64,000 nt of DNA from Loktanella salsilacus (GCF_900114485.1 NZ_FOTF01000004.1:62001-126000); one strand, 5' to 3'. Counted from the first letter of the stretch, positions 47,181 to 55,549 are shown. Numbers and translations: made by a program. Notes: a model not told the origin generated them from the sequence alone.

Positions 47181-47206
47181 CCGGCGCGGGGCAACCCTCG
47201 CGTCGG
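47181..47206 (+). promoter_or_regulatory. Hairpin between atpE and b' gene
   Basis: CCGGCGCGGGG (47181-47191) pairs with CCCTCGCGTCGG (47195-47206) through 11 pairs including two G-U, with a very short loop and no T-run. Probably mRNA stabilisation for the multicopy c subunit. Confidence 0.55.
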
Positions 47207-47238
47207 ATCGTTGAAACCAACGGTAACCGGGGACACAG

Positions 47239-47760
47239 ATGGCTACTGCAGACGTCGCACAAGAAGTCGAAGCGGGCATGCCGCAGCTTGATTTCTCGAC
47301 TTTTCCGAACCAGATTTTCTGGCTTCTGATCGCGCTAGTCGTGATCTATCTGGTCCTGTCCCGGATCGCCCTTCCGCGCATTAGCGGTGTGTTGGCGGAA
47401 CGGTCGGGCACCATTTCAAATGATCTTGCTGCCGCAGAAGACTTTAAACTGCGCGCAACAGAGGCTGAAGCGGTCTATGAAAAGGCCCTTGCTGACGCCC
47501 GTACAGAATCAAACCGTATCGGTGACGAAGCCCGCGCAGTTGCGCAGGCTGACCTGGACGCAGCATTGGCCGAGGCCGATGCAAAGATTGCGACCCAGAC
47601 CGCTGCGGCAGAGGCGAATATCGCCGAAATCCGTGCCAGTGCGACTGACAACGTCGCCATCGTGGCAAAGGACGTCGCGCAAGCGCTCGTCGCTGCCATG
47701 GGCACAAACGCCGATCAGGTCGCAATCGACGCGGCTGTCGCAAACCGGATGAAAGGGTAA
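47239..47760 (+). CDS. atpF': ATP synthase F0 subunit b'
   Basis: A 173-residue peripheral-stalk subunit with one N-terminal membrane helix ([20 protein letters not shown]) and a long Ala/Glu-rich coiled coil. The presence of b' beside b is typical of photosynthetic bacteria and relatives in the alphaproteobacteria. It ends 3 bases before the b subunit gene, with which it forms a heterodimer. Confidence 0.95.
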   Translation: MATADVAQEVEAGMPQLDFSTFPNQIFWLLIALVVIYLVLSRIALPRISGVLAERSGTISNDLAAAEDFKLRATEAEAVYEKALADARTESNRIGDEARAVAQADLDAALAEADAKIATQTAAAEANIAEIRASATDNVAIVAKDVAQALVAAMGTNADQVAIDAAVANRMKG

Positions 47761-47763
47761 ACC

Positions 47764-48321
47764 ATGCGTTATCTGATGATCCCATTGTTCACGGTTCTGG
47801 CGTCCCCCGCCATGGCTGCGACGGGTCCCTTCTTTTCGCTGCGGAACACGAACTTCATCGTTTTGCTGGCGTTCATCCTGTTCATCGCGATCCTGATGTA
47901 CATGAAAATTCCGGCGAAGATTGGTGCGATGCTCGATGCGCGCGCTGATGGTATTCGGTCTGACCTGGACGAAGCCCGTGCTCTGCGTGAAGAAGCACAG
48001 ACGCTGCTGGCCTCGTACGAGCGTAAGCAAAAAGAAGTGCAAGAGCAGGCTGACCGCATCGTCGCCAACGCCCGCACCGAAGCAGTGCGTTCTGCGCAAG
48101 AGTCTAAGGACGACATCGCTGCATCCATCGCCCGCCGTCTGGCAAGCGCTGAAGAGCAGCTGGAAAGCGCCCGCGCTGCCGCTGTCAAGGACGTGCAGAA
48201 CCGTGCTGTGACTGTCGCTGTCGCTGCCGCGAAGGACGTGATTGCCAGTAACATGGACGCTGCCCGCGCCAACGCGCTGATCGACGAGTCGATCGCCACG
48301 GTGAAGGCAAAGATGCACTAA
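47764..48321 (+). CDS. atpF: ATP synthase F0 subunit b
   Basis: A 185-residue peripheral-stalk subunit. A signal-like hydrophobic N-terminus (MRYLMIPLFTVLASPAMAAT) precedes the membrane helix NFIVLLAFILFIAILMYMK; the rest is an alternating charged coiled coil. Last gene of the F0 operon, followed by a bidirectional terminator. F1 genes are not in the window. Confidence 0.95.
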   Translation: MRYLMIPLFTVLASPAMAATGPFFSLRNTNFIVLLAFILFIAILMYMKIPAKIGAMLDARADGIRSDLDEARALREEAQTLLASYERKQKEVQEQADRIVANARTEAVRSAQESKDDIAASIARRLASAEEQLESARAAAVKDVQNRAVTVAVAAAKDVIASNMDAARANALIDESIATVKAKMH

Positions 48322-48342
48322 GCTGCGTCTGACCAACTTAGT

Positions 48343-48379
48343 AAAAAGCCCCGGCCGCAAATAGCGCCGGGGCTTTTTT
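48343..48379 (+). terminator. Bidirectional terminator after F0 operon
   Basis: AAAAAGCCCCGGC (48343-48355) pairs with GCCGGGGCTTTTTT (48366-48379). The A-run and T-run serve both the F0 operon and the convergent FadR-type gene. Confidence 0.9.
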
Positions 48380-48384
48380 CGTTT

Positions 48385-49152
48385 CTAGCGTTGGCGTTCG
48401 ATATCTAGACGCTTGCGGGCGAAGCCTTCGTTCTGAATCGCTGTTTGCTGATCCTCTAGCGCGTGCTGCACGTAGTCCAAATGCGCATTGATCGCAGCCT
48501 GCGCGCCTGCCGCATCGCGGTTTTGGATCGCGACGTTGATGGCACGGTGCTGCCCAACCAGATCGCCGCGCGTTAAACGCTGCTGGAACATAACAGCCCG
48601 GTTATAAAACACGCCCTGCCGCAGCAGATCATACATCGACCGCATCATATGCAGCAGGATGATGTTGTGGCTCGCCTCGATGATGGCGAGGTGGAAATCG
48701 GCGTCCAGCTGCGCCTCGTCCGTGGGGTCAGCTTTGCGATGGGCCGCTTCCATTTTCTTGAAAATCGTATCGATGACGGCAAGATCCGTATCGGTGCCAT
48801 GCTTGGTGGCGCGAACGGCGGCCAGCCCCTCCATGTCGCGGCGAAAACTGATGGTGTCGAACAAGGCGACCGGGTGATCGGCGAACAAATCAATCAGCGC
48901 CGGGGCAAAGGCGCTGCCCAGCACGTCAGCAACGTAGACACCCGCCCCAGCCCGTGCCGTAAGCAAGCCACGATGCTGCAGGTCAGCCAGCGCCTCGCGC
49001 AGGGACGGGCGCGACACCTCCATCCGCTCGCTTAGCTCGCGCTCTGACGGCAGGCGCTGACCGGGGCGCAGTATGCCGCGCAGGATCAGATCCTCGATCT
49101 GGCGGGCGATGCCGATAGATAGCTTCTCCTGAGTAACACGCTCGAACGGCAT
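48385..49152 (-). CDS. FadR/PdhR-type GntR transcriptional regulator
   Basis: A 255-residue GntR regulator with an N-terminal winged helix (RQIEDLILRGILRPGQRLPSERELSERMEVSRPSLREAL, about 15-55) and a helical FCD effector domain (about 95-215) with the metal-ligand Asp and His in DADFHLAIIEASHN. Such proteins sense carboxylic acids. The ATG at 49152 is preferred because the extension to 49221 would begin upstream of a TATATA-like -10. A perfect 7-bp dyad at 49160-49179 sits in the leader, suggesting autoregulation. Target genes unknown. Confidence 0.9.
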   Translation of the reverse strand: MPFERVTQEKLSIGIARQIEDLILRGILRPGQRLPSERELSERMEVSRPSLREALADLQHRGLLTARAGAGVYVADVLGSAFAPALIDLFADHPVALFDTISFRRDMEGLAAVRATKHGTDTDLAVIDTIFKKMEAAHRKADPTDEAQLDADFHLAIIEASHNIILLHMMRSMYDLLRQGVFYNRAVMFQQRLTRGDLVGQHRAINVAIQNRDAAGAQAAINAHLDYVQHALEDQQTAIQNEGFARKRLDIERQR

Positions 49153-49159
49153 AACATTC

Positions 49160-49179
49160 CCTGACCTAAGGTGGTCAGG
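49160..49179. promoter_or_regulatory. Dyad operator candidate for the FadR-type regulator
   Basis: CCTGACC (49160-49166) and GGTCAGG (49173-49179) form a perfect dyad with a 6-base spacer, 8 bases before the regulator's start and next to a TATATA box at 49180-49186. Confidence 0.6.
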
Positions 49180-49209
49180 ATATATAACCAATTTCGCGAT
49201 GTCACATAC

Positions 49210-49236
49210 AAAAAGGGCCACCCCGAAGGGCAGCCC
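49210..49236 (-). terminator. Terminator with TTCG loop after OmpA-like gene
   Basis: On the minus strand GGGCTGCCC-TTCG-GGGTGGCCC is followed by TTTTT. The TTCG loop is exceptionally stable in RNA. It ends the OmpA-like lipoprotein transcript. Confidence 0.85.
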
Positions 49237-49263
49237 GATGTGTCGTCACGGCAAAAGCGTGGT

Positions 49264-49920
49264 TTAGTTCGGCGTGATGACGATATCGACGCGGCGGTTC
49301 TGCGCGCGGCCTTCGGCGGTCAGGTTCGTTGCGACGGGCTGGTCTTCACCGCGGCCGATGGACCGGATACGTGCGTTGGACACACCGTAGTTGGCCAGAA
49401 CAGCGGACACGGCCTGCGCGCGGCGCTGGGACAGATCAAAGTTGAACGCTGCATCGCCCACATCGTCGGTGTGACCAATCACGTTGACGGTGGAGTTCGG
49501 GTACTGCCGCAGCGAATTGGCCAGTGTCGCCAAGTTGCCTTGCGCCGCACCGGAAACAGAGGTGGAGTTCGTGGCGAACAGGATATCCTGTGGCAGGGTC
49601 ACGGTCAGGTTCTGGCCGTTGTTCACGATGCCGACGTTGCCGCCCAACTGGTTGCGCAGTTCCTGCTCTTGCTTGTCCATTTGGTTGCCGACAGTTGCGC
49701 CAGCAGCGGCACCTAAGGATGCACCGATCAGGCCGTTGCGGATACGCTCACTCTTGTCGTCGCCAGTAGCAGCGCCAACCAAGGCACCCAGGCCCGCGCC
49801 AATGGCAGCACCTTGGCCGGTCATAACGTTGTCATTTGGGCCGCCGGTGCCAGCGCAGGCTGTCGTCAGGGCCAGTGCGGCGGTTGCGAGTGTCAGGTTC
49901 AAACGGGTCATGGTGATCAT
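49264..49920 (-). CDS. OmpA-like lipoprotein with glycine-zipper domain (YiaD-like)
   Basis: A 218-residue outer-membrane lipoprotein. The signal peptide ends in the lipobox LTTAC near residue 20. A glycine-zipper segment (GAAIGAGLGALVGAATG and LGAAAGATVGNQ) is followed by an OmpA C-terminal peptidoglycan-binding domain with NVIGHTDDVG, FDLSQRRAQAVSAVL and GRGEDQPV. The start could be 49935, 49920 or 49911; 49920 has AAAGAGA at good spacing. It anchors the outer membrane to the cell wall. Confidence 0.92.
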   Translation of the reverse strand: MITMTRLNLTLATAALALTTACAGTGGPNDNVMTGQGAAIGAGLGALVGAATGDDKSERIRNGLIGASLGAAAGATVGNQMDKQEQELRNQLGGNVGIVNNGQNLTVTLPQDILFATNSTSVSGAAQGNLATLANSLRQYPNSTVNVIGHTDDVGDAAFNFDLSQRRAQAVSAVLANYGVSNARIRSIGRGEDQPVATNLTAEGRAQNRRVDIVITPN

Positions 49921-50012
49921 GCGAATCTCTTTCATTAATGCCCCGGTCTTCCGGGTATGGTGATTGGGCTTATATGCCGCAATCATCCACGCTATCCAAT
50001 AACGCGCAACTA

Positions 50013-50867
50013 TCAGGCAAGGTTCCGCTGATCTAACGATTGTGTTTCACGTGCCGACTCCCACGCCAGAAGGGTTCGTTTCACTGGCAGACCCCAATGA
50101 TACCCACCCAGCGCCCCCGATTTGCGTAGGGCGCGGTGGCAAGGAATCAGCAAGCTGACAGGGTTACGCCCGACAGCCGTGCCGACGGCGCGCACGGCCT
50201 TGTCCCGGCCGATGCATTTCGCGATCTCGCTATAGGTCGTCACATGCCCGGACGGAATGCGCAGAAGCGCTTCCCAGACTTGGATTTGAAGCGGAGTGCC
50301 GATCATCAAAAGCCGCGCTTCGCCCACACCGGTCAATGCGGCCTGCGTCCATTCCACAATACTGTCCGGTGCCTCGATATAAGTCGCGGCGGGCCACCGC
50401 GCGGTAAGGTCAGCCATCGCTGCCTGTGGACCCGACTCTGCCGCAAAAGCCAAACCGCAAAGCCCCTTGTCTGTCGCCATCGACAGGACCGGGCCAAAGG
50501 GGCTGTCGAACCATCCCCAGAACACCGTCAGCCCGTCACCTTTGCGGGCAAATTCCCCGGGTGTCATTGCCTCCCACCGGATGAACAGGTCATGCAGGCG
50601 ACTGCTGCCGGACAAGCCGACCTCTGCTGCGGCGTCTAATGTAGTGAAATTATTGCGCAGCAACTCTCTTGCGTGATCCAAAGCTAGGAACTGCTGATAC
50701 CTTTTGGGCGATACCCCAACCCAAGTGGTGAATACGCGCTGCACGTGGCTGGTGCTCATGCCAAGGGACTCGGCAAGTTCTGTCAGGGACAGTGGCGTGC
50801 CCGCGCGGTCATCAATCAGTGCGATCGCCCGCGCCATGACATCGTAATGATAAGGTGCAAGTTCCAT
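50013..50867 (-). CDS. AraC-type HTH/O6-methylguanine-DNA methyltransferase (Ada-like)
   Basis: A 284-residue fusion of an AraC-type helix-turn-helix (about 10-105) and a methyltransferase domain (about 115-275) with the alkyl-acceptor Cys in IPCHRALRKSGALGG. It repairs O6-alkylguanine by suicidal transfer and may control repair genes. The N-terminal zinc-cysteine Ada domain that senses methylphosphotriesters is missing. The ATG at 50867 is preferred to the upstream frame opening at 50954, which overlaps the divergent nth start. Divergent from endonuclease III over an 80-bp gap. Confidence 0.9.
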   Translation of the reverse strand: MELAPYHYDVMARAIALIDDRAGTPLSLTELAESLGMSTSHVQRVFTTWVGVSPKRYQQFLALDHARELLRNNFTTLDAAAEVGLSGSSRLHDLFIRWEAMTPGEFARKGDGLTVFWGWFDSPFGPVLSMATDKGLCGLAFAAESGPQAAMADLTARWPAATYIEAPDSIVEWTQAALTGVGEARLLMIGTPLQIQVWEALLRIPSGHVTTYSEIAKCIGRDKAVRAVGTAVGRNPVSLLIPCHRALRKSGALGGYHWGLPVKRTLLAWESARETQSLDQRNLA

Positions 50868-50947
50868 GATCTTAACCTTAAGGATTACCGCTGCAGCAGG
50901 CGACCCGGAACTTGCGCTTAGGTGCCGGGGCAGGGCACAAAGCGCGT

Positions 50948-51592
50948 ATGACACAACAACTCGACTATCAGACGATCCGCGAAATCTTTACCCGGTTTGA
51001 AGCGGCCGAGGCCGAGCCGAAAGGCGAGCTTGATCATGTAAACGCCTATACCCTTGTTGTCGCTGTGGCTCTGTCGGCGCAGGCCACTGACAAGGGCGTC
51101 AACAAAGCGACGCGCGATCTGTTCGCTATCGCCGATACGCCGCAGAAGATGCTGGCGTTGGGGATTGACGGCGTGACAGAGCATATCAAGACCATCGGCC
51201 TGTTCCGGCAGAAGGCGAAGAACGTCATCAAGCTAAGCCAGATCCTCGTCGACGACTATGGTGGAGAGGTCCCCAATTCCCGCGCGGCCTTGGTGTCTTT
51301 GCCAGGTGTTGGTCGCAAAACGGCTAATGTGGTGCTGAATATGTGGTGGGGCCACCCGGCGCAGGCTGTGGACACCCATATCTTTCGTGTCGGTAACCGC
51401 ACCGGCATCGCGCCGGGCAAAGATGTCGACGCTGTTGAGCGCAAGATCGAGGACCACGTTCCCGCAGATTTTCAGCGCCATGCGCATCACTGGTTGATCC
51501 TACACGGACGCTACACTTGCGTCGCGCGCAAGCCAAAATGCGGGGCCTGCCTGATCCGCGATCTTTGCGCCTACGATGCCAAAGAGTTCTGA
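50948..51592 (+). CDS. nth: Endonuclease III
   Basis: A 214-residue DNA glycosylase/AP lyase for oxidised pyrimidines. The helix-hairpin-helix LPGVGRKTANVVL holds the catalytic Lys; Asp lies in VDTHIFRV; and the [4Fe-4S] cluster ligands are spaced C-X6-C-X2-C-X5-C in the C-terminal CVARKPKCGACLIRDLC. The ATG at 50948 is chosen over an earlier in-frame start. It shares its upstream region with the Ada-like gene and overlaps the next, convergent gene by 22 bases. Confidence 0.96.
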   Translation: MTQQLDYQTIREIFTRFEAAEAEPKGELDHVNAYTLVVAVALSAQATDKGVNKATRDLFAIADTPQKMLALGIDGVTEHIKTIGLFRQKAKNVIKLSQILVDDYGGEVPNSRAALVSLPGVGRKTANVVLNMWWGHPAQAVDTHIFRVGNRTGIAPGKDVDAVERKIEDHVPADFQRHAHHWLILHGRYTCVARKPKCGACLIRDLCAYDAKEF

Positions 51593-52284
51593 ACGGCTGA
51601 AAGCCACATTGCATCCAGCGCATCAATCGCGGCCGGATCAAAGCGATCTTCTTCTTTCCAGTATTTGCCGCTGGGGACGTAATAGTTCAGCCGCGCTTCC
51701 TCCGCATCCGCACGTGCGGCGATTGCTTGGTCATAGGGAAGCGCTGCGGCAGGAAGGCCACTCGGATTCCCGCGGGGGAACACCAATTGGCTGTCCGCCG
51801 TCGATAAATTAATACACGCACATCCCGCTCGCGCCGCCATGATCTGAAGCCTCGCCGACTTTGCCGGAAGCGATCGCAGGGTGACGTCCTGTCGCAAGGG
51901 GTCGGGCGCGCCGGTGCCATAAAAATGAGTAGGGCCAGTAGCAGGGTAAACCATATCGCAACCCAAGAAGGCCATCACCGATGGCTTTAACGCGGACAGC
52001 GCCCAGTACCCCGCTGTGAATGCCATCGTCCCCCCTGCATAGACAAACCCGCCAAAGTCGTTTTGGGCTGGGACATATGCGTTTGCAGTAACGATGTGTT
52101 GGGATGCCGATAAGGACGAAGGTCTGCGCTCCACCGGAAAATCGCTTGGATGGATAAGATCATCCCAATCAGGCCGCACACGCCAAGCATTGTTGATCGC
52201 GACAATGCGGTCGAATGGCCCTCTTTCCCAATGCTCGCAATCCATGACGGATGGGCCTGAACCCAGAATAAGTACTGCAGCCAT
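51571..52284 (-). CDS. DUF115-like putative glycan-associated protein
   Basis: A 237-residue protein beginning with a Rossmann-like glycine motif, VLILGSGPSVMDCEHWERGPFDRIVAINNAWRV split as LILGSGPSVMD then RIVAINNAW, and containing FLGCDMVYP further on. This resembles DUF115/MptE-like proteins that use nucleotide sugars or related substrates. The ATG at 52284 is preferred over the frame opening at 52377. Its 3' end overlaps nth. The nearby sulfotransferase and GT14 genes suggest surface-glycan work, but the activity is not established. Confidence 0.7.
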   Translation of the reverse strand: MAAVLILGSGPSVMDCEHWERGPFDRIVAINNAWRVRPDWDDLIHPSDFPVERRPSSLSASQHIVTANAYVPAQNDFGGFVYAGGTMAFTAGYWALSALKPSVMAFLGCDMVYPATGPTHFYGTGAPDPLRQDVTLRSLPAKSARLQIMAARAGCACINLSTADSQLVFPRGNPSGLPAAALPYDQAIAARADAEEARLNYYVPSGKYWKEEDRFDPAAIDALDAMWLSAVQNSLAS

Positions 52285-52354
52285 GTCCCAACCGTCCTGA
52301 TTTGTGCATGACAGGAGGTAGCGGTGCCGCTGCAGATGTCGATCAGAAATCGAA

Positions 52355-52561
52355 CGGAAGAAGCCTCCGGCGGACATATTTTTGTTCGGGTGAAAACCTA
52401 AGTGGGTGCGCCATTCCAGACTTTGTCACTTGGTGCGCACCCTGGAATGGCGGCTTTCACCGTCAGCGGTCATCGGCATGTCTGCCTGTACCGCTCGCCT
52501 ATCCAATGCCATTGAGCTTAATAGGGGATTAATTTCACCCGAATAAAAATATGTTGGGGGG
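52355..52561. repeat. Pair of inverted TATTTTT-type intergenic motifs
   Basis: The arm at 52374-52395 and its reverse complement at 52533-52554 match at 21 of 22 bases (core ACATATTTTTGTTCGGGTGA). They enclose 137 bp that carry a second perfect 11-bp inverted repeat, CGCCATTCCAG (52409-52419) and CTGGAATGGCG (52442-52452). The left arm follows GCCTCCGGCGG. The structure resembles a small non-coding mobile element. It occupies most of the 328-bp gap 52285-52612; I see no convincing gene there. Confidence 0.6.
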
Positions 52562-52577
52562 TGACGCCGAAGGCGGC

Positions 52578-52593
52578 GGGGGGCTAGCCCCCC
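52578..52593. terminator. Terminator-like palindrome after sulfotransferase gene
   Basis: GGGGGGCTAGCCCCCC is a perfect palindrome 20 bases past the sulfotransferase stop. There is no T-run, so efficiency is uncertain. Confidence 0.5.
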
Positions 52594-52612
52594 TGCTGCG
52601 GTGCGTCCTTAA

Positions 52613-53431
52613 CTACTCGCCAAGCTTGGCATGGACCTCTGCAAGGTCGATTTCACCCGTTGGCATCTTGTTGTCTGGGTTTTCGAAATCATAACGGAAA
52701 AGCTGGAAATCTTTCTTATAGATTTCATAGACAAGATGCATCGACAGGTCGTCGAAATAGTCTGACACTTTGTGCAGCCGCTTTGGGCCGTGGCCTTCGC
52801 TTTCGTTGAAGCGCGGAATCGTCGCAAGATCGACTTTATGCGGTGTTTCGACGGCAGACAGCACGTCCTGCATCCCGTCGTTGAAGGTTTCGGTCCAGAA
52901 AATTTTGTCATAGGTGCCGCCATTCACGATGAACGTCGAGATGTGACCTGACATTGCTGACCAGTGGATGTCAGGCTCCATCGGGCGGCGCCAGCGGATG
53001 GTGTCGCGGGCAAAAAGCAGGAAGCGGCGGAATGATTGGATTTGATCGAATTCAAACCCGGTTTCGGGATCGCCGACTTCAATGCCGTATTTTTGGATCA
53101 GCAGCGGGACAAGGTTCCCGCGATAGCGGCGGCCATTGCGCTGGATGCCGCAGATCTTGTCAAAGAAGGACGACAGGATGCGGGTGTAGGGGTTGCGCAC
53201 GCAGGTGAAGGCATAGCTTTTATGCGCTTTCACGTTGGCATTAATCAGCGGCTGGCTGTCATCCATCGCCCACTTGTGCATGCCAGCCTGAGCGTCGTGG
53301 ATGTCGCCATCAAAGAACGTGCCGTGGTCCGAGTAGTACATGATCTGACCGATGGTCGAGCAGGCGCACTTTGGCACCACGCGGTAAACCATGCTTTCGC
53401 TTTCCGTCATCCAGGTGCCTGGAAAACCCAT
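52613..53431 (-). CDS. Sulfotransferase family protein
   Basis: A 272-residue PAPS-dependent sulfotransferase of the carbohydrate (family 2) type. The 5'-phosphosulfate loop is VPKCACSTIGQIM near residue 19 and the 3'-phosphate site is VRNPYTRILSSFFDK near residue 78. There is no signal peptide or membrane helix, so it is cytosolic. It is divergent from a GT14 glycosyltransferase, and both probably build a sulfated cell-surface or secreted glycan. Confidence 0.9.
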   Translation of the reverse strand: MGFPGTWMTESESMVYRVVPKCACSTIGQIMYYSDHGTFFDGDIHDAQAGMHKWAMDDSQPLINANVKAHKSYAFTCVRNPYTRILSSFFDKICGIQRNGRRYRGNLVPLLIQKYGIEVGDPETGFEFDQIQSFRRFLLFARDTIRWRRPMEPDIHWSAMSGHISTFIVNGGTYDKIFWTETFNDGMQDVLSAVETPHKVDLATIPRFNESEGHGPKRLHKVSDYFDDLSMHLVYEIYKKDFQLFRYDFENPDNKMPTGEIDLAEVHAKLGE

Positions 53432-53585
53432 CGTGTCTACCCTTCCTATTCGGACTGAACTGCCGAAAGTCGCTTCCGGTCCTGTCTTAGTGGACTGGGA
53501 AATGCAAAGAAACCCTGTATGTTCAGGGGCCGTTCACGCTATGACGGCTATGGACGTCGGTAAACTGGAGCATAACGGCCTTTTC

Positions 53586-55163
53586 ATGGCAAAAATCGCT
53601 TTTATTCTTCTCTGCCACAAAGACCCTGATGCGATCATCCAGCAGGCCCGGCAACTGACGGCGGCTGGTGACTGCATCGCGATTCACTTTGATGCCCGCG
53701 CCCCGAAAGAGGCTTATGCCCTTATTCAGGCTGCGCTGCATGACAATCCGAATGTTGCCTTTGCACGCTGCCGGATCAAATGCGGCTGGGGTGAGTGGAG
53801 CCTTGTGCAAGCAACGCTTTACGCGGTTGAGGCCGCGGTCGAGGCGTTTCCCCGCGCAACCCATTTTTACATGGTGTCTGGCGACTGCATGGCGATCAAG
53901 TCGGCCAGTTATGCGCATGATTTTCTGGATCGCCACGACAAAGACTATGTCGAAAGCTTTGACTTTTACGACAGCGAATGGATCAAAACGGGCTTTAAAG
54001 AAGAGCGTTTGATTTATCGCCATTGGTTCAATGAGCGCACGCAAAAGCGGCGATTTTACTGGAGCTTTTGGGCGCAGCGCAAGCTGGGCTGGACCCGTCC
54101 GGTGCCTGCGGATGTGCAGGTTATGATTGGTTCGCAGTGGTGGTGTCTTCGGCGGCGCACGATCGAGGCGCTTCTTGATTTCACCAAGAACCGGCGCGAC
54201 GTCATGCGGTTTTTCCGCACGACTTGGATCCCGGACGAGACATTCTTTCAAACCGTGGTGCGGCACTTGATTCCAAGCAAGGAAATCGAAACGCGCACCC
54301 TGACGTTTTTGATGTTTACCGATTACGGCATGCCCGTGACGTTCTACAACGACCACTTCGATCTGCTACTCAGCCAAGACGCCCTGTTCGCCCGCAAGAT
54401 TAGCCCCGAGGCGAAAGAGCTGAAGGCCAGGCTTGGGATTCTTTACGCTTCGGATCGGCAGGAGTTCAAGATTTCGAACGAAGGCCGCAGCCTTTTCACC
54501 TTTTTGACCGGGCGGGGCCGGGTTGGTCGGCGCTTTGCGGCGCGGTTCTGGGAATCGGAAAGCACGCTGGGCCGCGAGCGAGAGCTGTTGATCATCGCCT
54601 GCAAGAAATGGCATGTCGCCAAACGCTTGCTGGGGGCGATCAAATCGCACACGCAAACCCCGGCGATAGCCTATCTGTTCAACGAGGAGGGCACGGAAAT
54701 GCCTGACCTAGGCGGCATTCAGGGCAGCCTTGGCAAGCGGACGCGGCATCGGCGTGCCTTGATGCGGATGCTGTTTGATTACTACGACAGCGACCGCCTG
54801 ATCATTTGTCTTGATACCGCGAATATTGACTTGATGCAGGACTTCTTTTCGGATCGGTCCACGACCAAGCTGCTTGAAATCCAATGCGGGCTGTCGGACG
54901 ACTTTCTAAGCGGCCATGCCCGGCGTGTTGGGCTCGCTGGGGAAGAGACGCCGGCGCATGCATTGGCGCAACTTTTACCGACGATCCGTGCCGACGTGAT
55001 CTTTGAGTCTGACCAGATTAAAGACGCAGAGTTCCCTAATCACCTGCGTATCCGCGAAAGCGCGACTCCGGCAGAAAACGCGCCGGCGCTCGCGGAATTC
55101 CTGCAAGTCTCTGACGAGACAGCCCGCACGTTGGCGGAAACACCTTACCTATTCGTTGATTGA
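53586..55163 (+). CDS. GT14 (core-2/I-branching) glycosyltransferase with C-terminal extension
   Basis: A 525-residue protein. The N-terminal half (about 1-260) is a family 14 beta-1,6-N-acetylglucosaminyltransferase-like domain, beginning AKIAFILLCHKDPD and containing FYMVSGDCMAIKS and GSQWWCLRRRTIEALL. The C-terminal half (about 270-525) matches a Rhodobacterales-type extension (recalled as DUF5928) and holds no recognised catalytic motif. The start at 53586 begins with the domain's first strand; starts at 53541 or 53550 are possible. HIT gene follows after 8 bases. Confidence 0.87.
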   Translation: MAKIAFILLCHKDPDAIIQQARQLTAAGDCIAIHFDARAPKEAYALIQAALHDNPNVAFARCRIKCGWGEWSLVQATLYAVEAAVEAFPRATHFYMVSGDCMAIKSASYAHDFLDRHDKDYVESFDFYDSEWIKTGFKEERLIYRHWFNERTQKRRFYWSFWAQRKLGWTRPVPADVQVMIGSQWWCLRRRTIEALLDFTKNRRDVMRFFRTTWIPDETFFQTVVRHLIPSKEIETRTLTFLMFTDYGMPVTFYNDHFDLLLSQDALFARKISPEAKELKARLGILYASDRQEFKISNEGRSLFTFLTGRGRVGRRFAARFWESESTLGRERELLIIACKKWHVAKRLLGAIKSHTQTPAIAYLFNEEGTEMPDLGGIQGSLGKRTRHRRALMRMLFDYYDSDRLIICLDTANIDLMQDFFSDRSTTKLLEIQCGLSDDFLSGHARRVGLAGEETPAHALAQLLPTIRADVIFESDQIKDAEFPNHLRIRESATPAENAPALAEFLQVSDETARTLAETPYLFVD

Positions 55164-55171
55164 GGACGGCT

Positions 55172-55534
55172 ATGACCTTTGACTATGACGACCAAAACAT
55201 CTTTGCCAAAATCCTGCGCGGTGAAATTCCGAACCGGACTGTGTTTGAAAACGATCATGCACTGGCTTTTGAAGACATCTCGCCGCAAGCCCCGGTGCAT
55301 GTGCTGATCATCCCAAAGGGCGCTTACATGAGCCTTGACCACTTCGCCGCCGAGGCGAGCGCGGAAGAGCAGGCGGGGTTTATGAAAGCTGTGGCAGAGG
55401 TTTGCCGGATCAGCGGTGTGGATGACGGCTTTCGCGCCATCGCGAACACCCGCGCGCATGGTGTGCAGGACGTGCCGCATTTCCACATGCATATTCTGGG
55501 CGGAAAGCGGCTGGGCCGGATGTTGCCAGAGTAA
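55172..55534 (+). CDS. HIT-family nucleotide-binding hydrolase
   Basis: A 120-residue HIT (Hint-type) protein with the histidine triad HFHMHILGG near residue 103. Such enzymes hydrolyse AMP-N-linked substrates such as AMP-lysine or aminoacyl-AMP. IFAKILRGEIPNRTVFEND is the conserved N-terminal nucleotide-binding part. ATG at 55172 is preferred to a TTG at 55160. It lies just after the GT14 gene and may be co-transcribed. Confidence 0.95.
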   Translation: MTFDYDDQNIFAKILRGEIPNRTVFENDHALAFEDISPQAPVHVLIIPKGAYMSLDHFAAEASAEEQAGFMKAVAEVCRISGVDDGFRAIANTRAHGVQDVPHFHMHILGGKRLGRMLPE

Positions 55535-55549
55535 CGCCGTCCGGCGCTG

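Noticed and set aside
52302-52532. 76-codon + strand ORF in the 328-bp intergenic gap
   Set aside because: It crosses the inverted-repeat structure, lacks a clear ribosome site and has no recognisable domain.
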